Part shown: positions 31,078 to 39,678 of the stretch, in pieces | Layout: each line of letters opens with the position of its first letter | How positions within the stretch are numbered: position 1 is the stretch's first letter | Source: a bacterium | GTDB taxonomy: Bacteria; Krumholzibacteriota; Krumholzibacteriia; LZORAL124-64-63 | NCBI GenBank assembly: GCA_016703265.1 | Contig: JADJCK010000003.1 | Span: 1-64,000, forward strand | DNA: 64,000 nucleotides | Direction of reading: 5' to 3' | Notes under the pieces: generated by a model | What the model was told of the DNA's origin: nothing | What the model saw: the letters and a program-made list of their open reading frames with translations, nothing else | The model's database searches: none | Program-made: the position numbers and the translations under genes

Positions 31078-31533
31078 ATGCATACCGTCAGGGAACTGCT
31101 CGCCGAGAAGAGCCAACGCGCGCTGGTCTGCGTCGGACCCGACGACACGGTCTTCGAGGCCGTGACCAGGATGGTGCGGTCCAACGTGGGCGCCATCCTG
31201 GTGATGGACGGCGACCGGGTGCGGGGGATCCTGACCGAGCGCGACTACCTGCGCTTCGTGACCGAACTGGGCCGCACGGCGCGCGACACGCCGGTGCTCG
31301 AACTGATGACGCGCAAGGTCCTCTACACCACGCCGGACACCGGCATCAACGAGGTCATGGCGGTGATGACCGAGGCGCGCATCCGTCACATGCCGGTCAT
31401 GGAGGGCGATACCCTGGTGGGCCTCGTCTCCATCGGCGACTGCGTGAAGGCCGCCAGCCGCGACCAGGAAGTGAAACTGCGGACGCTCGAGCTGTACATC
31501 AGCGACGCCTACCCCGGGCCCGGCCTGCCCTGA
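31078..31533 (+). CDS. CBS-domain pair protein
   Basis: A 151-residue protein consisting of two tandem CBS domains (about residues 8-70 and 75-135). Hallmarks are MVRSNVGAILVMDGDRVRGI, the LTERDY motif, MTEARIRHMPVMEGDTLVGL and VSIGD. CBS pairs bind adenine nucleotides and act as energy sensors, either alone or by binding partners. GGAGG 6 bases before the ATG supports the start at 31078. It is monocistronic and ends in the strong hairpin at 31559-31590. Confidence 0.93.
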   Translation: MHTVRELLAEKSQRALVCVGPDDTVFEAVTRMVRSNVGAILVMDGDRVRGILTERDYLRFVTELGRTARDTPVLELMTRKVLYTTPDTGINEVMAVMTEARIRHMPVMEGDTLVGLVSIGDCVKAASRDQEVKLRTLELYISDAYPGPGLP

Positions 31534-31558
31534 CCGACCGGCGGCCTGCCCGATGAAC

Positions 31559-31590
31559 CGGGGCCCCGGCGATTGTCCGCCGGGGCCCCG
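31559..31590 (+). terminator. Perfect hairpin terminator after the CBS gene
   Basis: Twelve-base perfect arms CGGGGCCCCGGC (31559-31570) and GCCGGGGCCCCG (31579-31590) surround an 8-base loop. No long T run follows, so its efficiency is uncertain. Confidence 0.6.
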
Positions 31591-31671
31591 TCCACTAGAT
31601 TGGTGCCTTGACGCCGCGCGGGCGCCGCCGCACCGCGCCCGCCCCCAGCCTCCAGCGCAGGAGTCGCCGCC

Positions 31672-33616
31672 ATGCCCCAGAACGTGATCGAGAAGATCGT
31701 CCAGGCGCACGCCGTCGGCCTGAAGCCCGGCCACGAGGTCCGCGCCGGCGACTACGTCACCATCGTTCCCGACCATGTCATGACGCACGACAACTCGTCG
31801 GCCGTGCTGGGCAAGTTCAAGGGCCTGGGCATCACGAGGATCCATGACCCGCGCCAGCCCGTGTTCACGCTCGACCACAACATCCAGGACCAGGGCGACG
31901 GCAACCTGGCGAAGTATCAGACGCTGGCCGAATTCGCAGAGACGCACGGCATCGACGCCTACCCGGCCGGACGCGGCATCGGCCACCAGATCATGATCGA
32001 GGAGGGCTATGCGCGGCCCGGCGGCCTGTGCGTGGCCAGCGACAGCCACAGCAATACCTACGGCGGCGTCGGCGCGCTCGGCACGCCCGTCGTGCGCACC
32101 GACGCCGCGGCACTGTGGGCCACGGGCACCGTGTGGTGGCAGGTGCCGCCGGCGGTGAAGGTGATCCTGCTCGGGAAGCTGCGTCCCGGCGTGACGGGCA
32201 AGGACGCGATCATCACGCTGTGCGGCCTCTACAACCAGGGCGAGGTGCTCCAACACCGTCATCGAGTTCACGGGACCCGGCGTGGCGTCGCTGTCGATCG
32301 ACGAACGCCTGACGATCGCGAACATGACCACCGAGTGGGGTGCGCTGGCCGGCTGGTTCCCGGTCGACGAGGTCACGCTGGCGTACATGGAGAGCCGGCG
32401 CGCCTGGCTGGAGTCGCGCGGGATCATCGATCGCGTGACCGTAGACGACATCGCCCGCTGGCGCACGACACCTCCCTGTTCGGATCCCGACGCCGTCCAT
32501 GCCGGCGAGATCACGCTCGACCTCGCGCAGGTCACGCCGCACCTGAGCGGACCGGACACGGTCCAGGTGATGGCTTCGCTGGCGGAGCTGGCCCCGCAGC
32601 GCATCCGCGTCGACAAGGCCTACCTGCTCAGTTGCACGAACGCGCGCCTGCGCGACCTCGAGGAGGCGGCCGCGGTCGTGCAGGGAAGGAAGGTGGCCCC
32701 GCACGTGAAGCTCTACGTCTCGGCCGCCAGCGCGCTGGTCGAGGCCGAGGCACAGGTCACCGGCGCCTGGCAGGTGCTGCTGGACGCCGGCGCCATCGCC
32801 CTGCCGTCGGGTTGCGGGCCGTGCATCGGGCTGGGCACCGGGCTGCTCGAGGACGGCGAGGTCGGCATCTCGGCGACCAACCGGAATTTCAAGGGGCGCA
32901 TGGGCAGCCGCAATGCCAAGGCGTACCTGGCCAGCCCTGCCTTGGTGGTCGCCAGCGCGGTGGCCGGGCACATCGCCGGGCCCGAGGGCTGGGACCTGGG
33001 CGGCGGCGCGCCGGCCCGCGACTTCCGCGTGCCTGCCGGCACGGGCGGCGAGGCCCCGGCCGTGGACGTGCTGCCCGGCTTCCCGGCGATGATCGAGGGC
33101 CGGCTGCTCTACCTGCCGACCGACAACCTCAACACCGACGGCATCTACGGGAAGGACTACACCTACCGCGAGGACATGTCGCCGGCCCAGATGGCGGCCG
33201 TCGTGATGGAGAACTACGACCCGCAGTTCGCCGGGCTCGTGCGCGCGGGCGACATCGTCTGCGCCGGTTTCAACTTCGGCACCGGCAGCAGCCGCGAGCA
33301 GGCCGCGACGGCGCTCATGGCCGCCGGCATCCGCATGGTCATCGCCGGCAGCTACTCGCAGACCTACCTGCGCAACGCCATCAACAACGGGTTCCTCTGC
33401 GTGGAGTGCCCCGATTTCGCGCGCGCCCTGCACGCCCACCACCAGGGCGGCGGCGGGCGCAAGACGGTCATCGACGACGAACCGGTGCGCCTGGACGTGG
33501 CCGGCTCGACGATCAGCTGGCGCGGCCGTTCGTTCCGGTTCCTGCCGCTGGGCACGCCGGTGCAGCGCATCGTGCTGGCGGGCGGCGTCGAGAACATGGT
33601 CAGGGCGGGCGTCTAA
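31672..33616 (+). CDS. Aconitase-superfamily hydro-lyase, fused large and small domains (one frameshift)
   Basis: Corrected for one extra base, the gene encodes about 647 residues. The aconitase-type catalytic domain holds three [4Fe-4S] cysteines: LLSCTNARLRDLEEA and the pair in SGCGPCIGLGTGL. The mobile swivel domain lies at the C-terminus (PTDNLNTDGIYGKDYTY, FNFGTGSSREQAA). The frame changes near 32250, where CTCCAACACC carries one C too many; both sides align with the family without loss. The size and single-chain layout match homoaconitase/aconitase-type enzymes rather than the 890-residue AcnA. The substrate (citrate, homocitrate or isopropylmalate) cannot be fixed from sequence. The start ATG at 31672 follows GGAGTCGCCGCC. 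Confidence 0.85.
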
Positions 33617-33623
33617 TGAGCCC

Positions 33624-34247
33624 ATGGTAGACGGAACCGCGCCGCTGCCCGCGGTCATCTTCTGGACGGCCCTGTGGTGCCTGTGGCACAGCCTGCTGGC
33701 CACGCACCGCTGGCGCGCGCTGGTGCAGCGCCTTTTCCCGCGCTGGCACGCGTTCAGCCGCGTGCTGTACGTGCTGGGCAGCACGCTGACCCTGGCCGTG
33801 CTGATGGCCTGGCTGCGCTCGGTGCCGCAGCAGGTACTGTGGGAATGGAAGGGCCCCTGGGCCATGGCGCGCTGGCTGGGCCTGGCCGAGGCGGCCTTCC
33901 TGTTCTGGGCCGGCGCCCGCGCCTTCGACAACCGCCACTTCCTGGGACTGGCCCAGATGCGCGACTACGCAGCCGGCCGCCAGCCCGCCGAGCCGCCCTT
34001 CCGCGCCGAGGGCATCCTCGGCGTCATCCGCCATCCCTGGTACAGCGGAACCCTGCTGCTGCTGGTGTTCATGCTGCCGTGGACGGACGTGAATCTGGCC
34101 TGGCGCGGCGTGTTCCTGCTCTACACGCTGCTCGGCTGCGAGTTGGAAGAACGCAAGCTGCTGCGCGACATCGGTGCCCCCTACGCCGAGTACCGGCGGC
34201 AGGTGGGGCGCTACTGGCCACGGCGCCGCAGCACGGCCCGGTCGTGA
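33624..34247 (+). CDS. NnrU/isoprenylcysteine methyltransferase-like membrane protein
   Basis: A 207-residue protein with five or six membrane helices. The C-terminal signature of the ICMT/PEMT/MddA group is present: IRHPWYSGTLLLL (RHPxY) and CELEERKLLRDIGAPYAEYR (EExxL). These bind S-adenosylmethionine. Family members methylate membrane-associated thiols, lipids or methanethiol; the precise substrate is unknown. It begins 7 bases after the aconitase-like gene, so it is probably in the same transcript. It ends at a bidirectional hairpin. Confidence 0.85.
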   Translation: MVDGTAPLPAVIFWTALWCLWHSLLATHRWRALVQRLFPRWHAFSRVLYVLGSTLTLAVLMAWLRSVPQQVLWEWKGPWAMARWLGLAEAAFLFWAGARAFDNRHFLGLAQMRDYAAGRQPAEPPFRAEGILGVIRHPWYSGTLLLLVFMLPWTDVNLAWRGVFLLYTLLGCELEERKLLRDIGAPYAEYRRQVGRYWPRRRSTARS

Positions 34248-34261
34248 CCCGGTTCACAAGC

Positions 34262-34293
34262 GAATGGCCGCCCCCTGCAGGGAGCGGCCATTC
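34262..34293. terminator. Bidirectional hairpin terminator
   Basis: Arms GAATGGCCGC (34262-34271) and GCGGCCATTC (34284-34293) pair perfectly, with TTG on the right. It lies between the convergent methyltransferase (+) and TonB-receptor (-) genes. Confidence 0.65.
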
Positions 34294-34322
34294 TTGCCTG
34301 TGGCCTGCCTTCGGCGGCGAGC

Positions 34323-36377
34323 CTAGAACCGCGTGGTCATCTTCAGCCGCAGCAGCCGGCCGTCCTGCAGCGATTCCAGGTCGCCGATGACGGTCCGGTC
34401 GTAGCTGGCCTCGAACAGGTTGTACGCGCTCAGCGACGCCTCCCAGCGGTCCTTCCAGCGGTGGCTGAACAGCGTGGCGTTGACCAGCCAGAAGTTCCGG
34501 TAGCCGCGGCCCGCGTCATTGTAGCGGTCGCTGACGTACTGGACCTCGACGCCCAGCAGGGCGATGTCCGGAATCACCGGCGCCGTGATGTTCGCCTTCA
34601 ACAGGTGCTTGGGCGCGAACTCCAGTTCCTCACCGGTCGCATCGTCCTTGGTCTGCGTGAACGAGTAGCTGGCGCCGACGCGCGTCTCCTCGCCCAGCTG
34701 GCCGTCGGCCTGGAGTTCCAGGCCCGTGGCCTTCACGTCTTCCTCGCTGTTGTCGAAGTAGTAGAGTCCGTCGCCCTCGTCGTACAGCATGTCGATCATG
34801 TCAGTGGCCCGGTTGTAGAAGCCCGCCACCGAACCGCGCCAGTTGCCGCCGAACTGCCGTTCGCAGACGACCTCGTAGGTCGTGATCTCCTCGGGCTGCA
34901 AGTCGGGGTTCAGCTTCACCGCGCCCTCTTCCTCGTAGTAGAACTCGTTGGCGTTGGGCGCACGGAAGGCCTCGCCGTAGAGCAGCTTGAACGTGGTCAC
35001 GGCGTCGAGGCCGTAGACCAGCGCCAGGCGCGGGTTCACCGACTCGCCGAACGAGTCGTAGTGGTCGTAGCGCACGCCGGCCGTGATGCCCAGCCGCTCG
35101 GACGGGCGGTACTCGTCCTGCAGGTAAAACCCGAGGATGCGCGTGGCCGGGTCGATATTCAGCCAGTAGTACTCGGGGTCCACGTCGTAGTTCTGCATCA
35201 GTTGGCGGAAGTTGTCGCGGTATTCGAAGCCGGCTGTCGCCGCGTGATCGTCCATCGGCTTCCAGCTGAACTGGAGCTCGCCGCCGGCCGACTCGGACTG
35301 GCTGAAGTCGAGGTTGGTCAGGAAATCAGGGTCGCCGAAGTCGTAACGGTACGTGCCGACGTACTTGTACCAGTCGTAATACAGCCGCACGGCCAGCGAG
35401 GCATCGGCCGACAGGGCGTGCTCGTAGCGCGCCTCGACAAAGGCCCTCGCGTCGAACGTGTGGCGCGGCAGGTCGTAGACGGTGCCGTACGAGGGCGGCG
35501 TGTCCTTGTCGCGCCCCACGTAGAAGCCCTCGACGGTCAGCCCGCCGCGGCGGTGGCTGCCCATGTAGCGCGTGGCAGTCTCGTTGTCGCCGCCGCGCAG
35601 CACGCCGTCGAAGCCCGCGGGATTACCGTCGTAGCGGGGCATGTAGATCTCGGCCAGGCCGTCGCTCGTGTAGCCGCCAACCGACAGGACGGTCTCGCTG
35701 CCGTCCTCGCCGCGGGTGCCGAAGGTCAGGCGGCCGCGCGCGGCGTCCAGGGTGCCGGCCTCGCCGGACAATTCGAAGCCCTCGTACTGGTCGGCGCGCT
35801 TGGTGATCACGTTGATCACGGCGAAGAAGGCGTTGGTGCCATACAGCGTCGAACCCGGTCCGCGCACGATCTCGACGCGGTCGATCAGGTCCATGTCGAC
35901 GATGAAGTCCTCCACGGTTGCCGCGGAGTCGTACAGTGGGTCGTTCATGCGGTGCCCGTTGACCAGCAGCAGGATGCGCCCGCCGAAGTCGCCGGACCGC
36001 TCGAACCCGCGCACGCCGACCGAGCCGTAGGTGCGGGTGGCCGTCACGTAGATGCCCGGCACGCTGCGCAGCAGGTCACTGAGCGTCCGCCAGCCGTAGG
36101 CACGTACATCCTGCGAGGTCACGACCGTCACCGACGAGGGCGCCTCTGAGGTCTTCTGCTCGCGCTTGGCCGCCGAGTACACCGGAATGGACATGAGCTG
36201 CTCGAGGCTCAGGCTGGTGTAGTCGTCGACAGCGGTCGTCGCGGTCGCGGGCAGGACCAGCGTCGATTCAAGGGCGACGACCAGCAGCGCGACCGCCAAC
36301 ACGGCGCCGCGTCGACCGCAATGGTGCGGGCGGCCGCCGCCGGTCGCGCCCGTCCGGGCGTGGAATCCTCTCGACAT
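34323..36377 (-). CDS. TonB-dependent outer-membrane receptor
   Basis: The ATG at 36377 overlaps the yfiR-like stop by one base (TGATG), giving 684 residues. A long leader (ALLVVALESTLVLPATATTA) is followed by a plug domain: SVTVVTSQDVRAYGWRTLSD, VRGFERSGDFGGRILLLVNG and DRVEIVRGPGSTLYGTNAFF. A 22-strand-type barrel ends in the terminal phenylalanine MTTRF typical of outer-membrane proteins. The sequence is of the vitamin B12/colicin-receptor type, but the ligand is unknown. Co-translation with a YfiR-family protein suggests a surface-sensing or nutrient-response unit. Confidence 0.93.
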   Translation of the reverse strand: MSRGFHARTGATGGGRPHHCGRRGAVLAVALLVVALESTLVLPATATTAVDDYTSLSLEQLMSIPVYSAAKREQKTSEAPSSVTVVTSQDVRAYGWRTLSDLLRSVPGIYVTATRTYGSVGVRGFERSGDFGGRILLLVNGHRMNDPLYDSAATVEDFIVDMDLIDRVEIVRGPGSTLYGTNAFFAVINVITKRADQYEGFELSGEAGTLDAARGRLTFGTRGEDGSETVLSVGGYTSDGLAEIYMPRYDGNPAGFDGVLRGGDNETATRYMGSHRRGGLTVEGFYVGRDKDTPPSYGTVYDLPRHTFDARAFVEARYEHALSADASLAVRLYYDWYKYVGTYRYDFGDPDFLTNLDFSQSESAGGELQFSWKPMDDHAATAGFEYRDNFRQLMQNYDVDPEYYWLNIDPATRILGFYLQDEYRPSERLGITAGVRYDHYDSFGESVNPRLALVYGLDAVTTFKLLYGEAFRAPNANEFYYEEEGAVKLNPDLQPEEITTYEVVCERQFGGNWRGSVAGFYNRATDMIDMLYDEGDGLYYFDNSEEDVKATGLELQADGQLGEETRVGASYSFTQTKDDATGEELEFAPKHLLKANITAPVIPDIALLGVEVQYVSDRYNDAGRGYRNFWLVNATLFSHRWKDRWEASLSAYNLFEASYDRTVIGDLESLQDGRLLRLKMTTRF

Positions 36378-37018
36378 CACTTGCCTCCCTTGGTCTTGAC
36401 GATGGTCGCCAGCGTCAGCAGCGTGGAGCGGAGCTTCAAGCCCGCCTGGTCCGCCGCCGCCGGATTGGCTTCGAAACGAATGCGATGGTCGTCTTCGTAC
36501 AGGTTGATCATGCCGCCCTGCTCGCAGAAGCCGGGCGATTCGCAGATGGTCAGCACGGGTTGCCCGGCGATCTCGGCCCGCAGTTCATTCCAGGTCCCGG
36601 CTGCGGACGGCGTGATGAACAGCGCCTGGCAGCCCTTGCCTTCACGTCGCCATTGCTCCGCGTCCTGGAAGACCCGGACGGTGACGCGCCGCCCCTGGAT
36701 CTCCTTGCCGTCGAGCCCGGCGTGCAGGGCCGCGGACTGGGCATCGTCGCCCAGCGCGGCGATGACCAGGGCCGAAGCGGAATCCGCCGGCGTCGCAGCC
36801 GGCCATTCGGCGAACTTCAGGAAGTTGAGCACGAAGGCGGCCCGCACGGCCTCTGCCTGCTGCGCGCCGGCTCCAGCCGGCGACAGGGCAAAGACCAGCG
36901 CCAACAACCCGGCCATCCAGCGCCGCGCCGCAGCCGCTGCGTGACGGGCCCGGGCGCTGCAACGCCCGACCCGACGACGACCTGCGGTACTGCCTCGAGG
37001 CTGATGCAAGTGGTGCAC
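36377..37018 (-). CDS. YfiR-family (DUF4154) periplasmic protein
   Basis: GTG at 37018 is chosen because AAGGAG lies 4 bases upstream; an in-frame ATG at 37087 has no such site. A basic N-terminus and hydrophobic helix (MAGLLALVFALSPAGAGA) form a signal peptide. The mature domain (AAFVLNFLKFAEWPAATPAD, ALFITPSAAG, GMINLYEDDHRIRFEANPAA) matches YfiR/DUF4154. In Pseudomonas, YfiR restrains the diguanylate cyclase YfiN. Here no cyclase is adjacent, and the partner is the TonB receptor it overlaps. It may have a TonB-linked signalling role instead. Confidence 0.88.
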   Translation of the reverse strand: MHHLHQPRGSTAGRRRVGRCSARARHAAAAARRWMAGLLALVFALSPAGAGAQQAEAVRAAFVLNFLKFAEWPAATPADSASALVIAALGDDAQSAALHAGLDGKEIQGRRVTVRVFQDAEQWRREGKGCQALFITPSAAGTWNELRAEIAGQPVLTICESPGFCEQGGMINLYEDDHRIRFEANPAAADQAGLKLRSTLLTLATIVKTKGGK

Positions 37019-37375
37019 GATGCTCCTTGGGGCCTTGTCGGGCCGGTGATCCACGGCCGCCGACGGGGGGGCCGGCGTGGGCGCCATGGTCGCGGAAGTG
37101 CCGGTACCCTCGCTGCGGTACTCCCGCGGACAATGGTATCGCCGTTTTCAACAGGGCCTTTAGGACGGTCGGGAATCACGGACCGCAACGGGGAACAACC
37201 GGGCACTGGCCGGAACGGAGGGGATGCCGTATCCTCAGGCCAGCGGCGGCTCATCCCCCCCCGGGGGTTCGCCGCGGGTGTCCGTTCCGCGCCCTGGAGG
37301 CGCGGCGGTCGCGATGGCCCGGGCGGCCGCAGCGACCGGGCGGGTTGGGTCCCGCCGTGATGGTCACGCCCGGTC

Positions 37376-37436
37376 AGGAGGTGATCCAGTGGGTAGTCAT
37401 AGATTCGGCTCAGTGGAGGTGGCGTCCCCGCGTTGA
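37376..37436 (+). other. Possible 15-codon ORF behind a perfect extended Shine-Dalgarno
   Basis: The 14 bases AGGAGGTGATCCAG (37376-37389) are the exact complement of the usual 3' end of 16S rRNA. A GTG at 37389, 7 bases past AGGAGG, opens VGSHRFGSVEVASPR and a TGA at 37434-37436. It lies in the 626-base gap between yfiR-like and acyl-CoA ligase genes, upstream of a strong hairpin. It could be a leader peptide or an unrelated coincidence. The rest of the gap (37019-37375) shows nothing I can support. Confidence 0.35.
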
Positions 37437-37508
37437 GGGGCCACTGCGGCGATTGGCAGTTGAGGACCCCCGTGGGGGAACCCGACGCCGCCCGCACTGA
37501 AGCTACGG

Positions 37509-37537
37509 GAGCGCCGGCGCCGATGGTGCCGGCGCTC
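37509..37537. terminator. Perfect hairpin in the leader region of the acyl-CoA ligase gene
   Basis: Arms GAGCGCCGGC (37509-37518) and GCCGGCGCTC (37528-37537) with a 9-base loop. Followed by TCGCTTCC rather than a T run. It lies between the small ORF and the acyl-CoA ligase start, so it could be a terminator or an attenuator-like element. Confidence 0.45.
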
Positions 37538-37546
37538 TCGCTTCCA

Positions 37547-37600
37547 GTGCACCGTTGCCCAGCGCACCGGTGCCCAGTGCGCCGTTGCCCAGTGCGCCCC
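37547..37600. repeat. 15-bp tandem repeat, three full copies and a partial fourth
   Basis: Units GTGCACCGTTGCCCA (37547), GCGCACCGGTGCCCA (37562) and GTGCGCCGTTGCCCA (37577), then GTGCGCCCC. The array lies 45 bases before the acyl-CoA ligase start. No function is assigned. Confidence 0.8.
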
Positions 37601-37644
37601 GATGCGGTAATGTGCCCCCACCACTCGCCAGCCGAAGGAGTCCC

Positions 37645-39321
37645 ATGGCCGCCCATCGCACGATCAGCGAGAATTTCGCCGACGGCATCGGCCAGTCGCT
37701 GCGCCGCAACTGGGACGTTCCCTGCTTCAGCGACCTCGACGGCAGCACCCTCAGCTGCGCCGACGTGGCGCGCCGCATCGTCCGCCTGCACCGGTTCTTC
37801 GACGCCCTGGACCTGCGGCCGGGCGACCGCGTGGGACTGGTCGGCCGCAACAGCGCCCACTGGGCGGTCGTCTACCTGGCCACCGTCACGCGCGGGGCCG
37901 TCATCGTGCCCATCCTGCCAGACTTCACGGGCGCCGAGATCGAGCACATCGTCCGCCACAGCGGCTGCCGCGCGCTGTTCCTGGCCGACGCAGCCGCCGA
38001 TGCGATCGATTGCGACAAGACGCCGTCGGTCGAGGCCGCCGCCCGCCTGCGCGACTTCGCGCCGCTGCACGAACAGGGCCGCAAGGCCGCCGCCGCCCTG
38101 GCCGTCCTGGCGACGCCGTTTTCCGCCGCCGACGCGCCGCAACTGCCGACCGACCTCAAGCTGCCGCTCGTGGCCGGCGACAGCCTGGCGACCATCGTCT
38201 ACACCTCGGGCACGACCGGCTTCTCCAAGGGCGTCATGCTCACGCACCGCGCGTTGATGGTGAACGTGCGCTTCTTCATCGACCACGTGACCCTGCACCC
38301 GGGCGACAACATCGTCTCGTTCCTGCCGCTCGCGCACGCCTTCGGCTGCGCCTTCGACTTCCTGGCGCCGTTCTTCGCGGGCTGCCACATCACGTTCATC
38401 GACAGGATCCCCACCCCGAAAGTCCTGCTCGCGGCGTTCGCGGAGCTCAAGCCGGTCGTGGTGATGTCGGTGCCGCTGATCATCGAGAAGATCTACCGCA
38501 ACCGCGTCAAGCCGCAGCTCGAGTCGGCCAACGTGCAGCTCATGCTGAAGGTGCCGGGGCTGCGCGCGCTGGTGCACCGGAAGATCCAGGGCGCCCTCTA
38601 CGAGGCGTTCGGCGGCTCCTACCGCGAACTGGTCGTGGGCGGCGCCGCCCTGAACCGCGACGTCGAGCAGTTCTTCCGCAGGGTCGGCTTCAACCTGACC
38701 TGCGGCTACGGCATGACCGAGTGCGGCCCGTTGATCAGCTACTCGGTCTCGGCGGACAAGCCGCCGGTCGGTTCGGTGGGCCGGGTCATCCCCTACCTCG
38801 AATGCCGCATCGACGGGGCGGGCAAGCCCGGCGACATCGGCGAGGTGCTGGTGCGGGGCGAGAACCGGATGATCGGCTATTTCCAGGACGAGGAAGCGAC
38901 TGCCGGCGCCATCGACGGTGACGGCTGGCTGCACACGGGCGACCTGGGGCGCTTCGACGCCGAAGGCTTCCTGTACTTGACGGGACGCTCGAAGAACATG
39001 ATCCTGACCGCGTCGGGGCAGAACATCTACCCCGAGGAGATCGAGAGCCGGCTGAACAACATGCCCTGCGTCGAGGAATCCCTGGTGATCGAGCGCGAGG
39101 GCAGGCTGCTGGCACTGGTGTACCCCGACCTGGAGTCGGTCGACCGGGCCTGCCTCAAGGGCGGCCAGGTCGAGGTGCGCATGGAGGCGAACCGCCAGGA
39201 ACTGAACCAGAAGCTGCCCGGTTACGCCCAGATCGCCAAGCTGAAGATCCTGTACGAGGAGTTCGAGAAGACCCCCACCAAGAAGATCAAGCGGCGTGTC
39301 TATGACGCGTTTGCCGGCTGA
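37645..39321 (+). CDS. AMP-binding long-chain acyl-CoA synthetase
   Basis: A 558-residue member of the adenylate-forming family. The ATP-binding P-loop YTSGTTGFSKGV is near residue 190. Other hallmarks are YGMTECGPLISYS (A5-type motif), WLHTGDLGRFDAEGFLYLTG and a C-terminal TPTKKIKRR, whose lysine completes the adenylation site. Overall it resembles bacterial FadD-like ligases that activate fatty acids as acyl-CoA. GAAGGAG 4 bases before the ATG supports the start at 37645. It lies 18 bases upstream of a STAS gene and is probably co-transcribed with STAS and MFS genes. Confidence 0.92.
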   Translation: MAAHRTISENFADGIGQSLRRNWDVPCFSDLDGSTLSCADVARRIVRLHRFFDALDLRPGDRVGLVGRNSAHWAVVYLATVTRGAVIVPILPDFTGAEIEHIVRHSGCRALFLADAAADAIDCDKTPSVEAAARLRDFAPLHEQGRKAAAALAVLATPFSAADAPQLPTDLKLPLVAGDSLATIVYTSGTTGFSKGVMLTHRALMVNVRFFIDHVTLHPGDNIVSFLPLAHAFGCAFDFLAPFFAGCHITFIDRIPTPKVLLAAFAELKPVVVMSVPLIIEKIYRNRVKPQLESANVQLMLKVPGLRALVHRKIQGALYEAFGGSYRELVVGGAALNRDVEQFFRRVGFNLTCGYGMTECGPLISYSVSADKPPVGSVGRVIPYLECRIDGAGKPGDIGEVLVRGENRMIGYFQDEEATAGAIDGDGWLHTGDLGRFDAEGFLYLTGRSKNMILTASGQNIYPEEIESRLNNMPCVEESLVIEREGRLLALVYPDLESVDRACLKGGQVEVRMEANRQELNQKLPGYAQIAKLKILYEEFEKTPTKKIKRRVYDAFAG

Positions 39322-39339
39322 CGCAGCCAAGGAGCGACG

Positions 39340-39678
39340 ATGAAGGTCAAGCGAATCCCCCAAGACCAGGTGATGGTGCTCGAAGTCTCGGGCAAGATCA
39401 TGGGCGGCCCCGACTTCGACTTGATGAAGGCCGAGGTCAAGGACCTGGTCGACGCCGGCTTCAAGAAGGTGGTCATGGACCTGGGCGAAGTGCCCTGGAT
39501 CAACTCGACCGGGCTGGGCATCCTCATCACGGCCCATCACTCGGTCAAGGCCGCCTCCGGCACCCTGAAGATCTGCAACGTGAAGGAACGCGTGCTGAGC
39601 ATCTTCTACGTGTCGCAGCTCGAGCGCGTCTTCGAGGTGCACGAGGACCGCGAAAAGGCGCTGGCCAGCTTCCAGTGA
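39340..39678 (+). CDS. STAS-domain anti-sigma-factor antagonist
   Basis: A 112-residue single STAS domain (SpoIIAA-like). The phosphorylation-site segment DLGEVPWINSTGLGILITAH includes the conserved serine or threonine (NST). Such proteins bind anti-sigma kinases when unphosphorylated. Codons before it (AAGGAGCGACG) give a good ribosome site. No partner kinase or sigma factor lies nearby. The gene overlaps the following MFS gene by 4 bases. Confidence 0.93.
   Translation: MKVKRIPQDQVMVLEVSGKIMGGPDFDLMKAEVKDLVDAGFKKVVMDLGEVPWINSTGLGILITAHHSVKAASGTLKICNVKERVLSIFYVSQLERVFEVHEDREKALASFQ

Noticed and set aside
37376..37389. Fragment of an inverted 16S rRNA gene
   Set aside because: Only 14 bases match; flanks do not continue into 16S sequence.
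37019..37640. Riboswitch in the 626-base gap
   Set aside because: No conserved core of GEMM, SAM, cobalamin or TPP classes could be read; only a hairpin, repeats and a possible small ORF.
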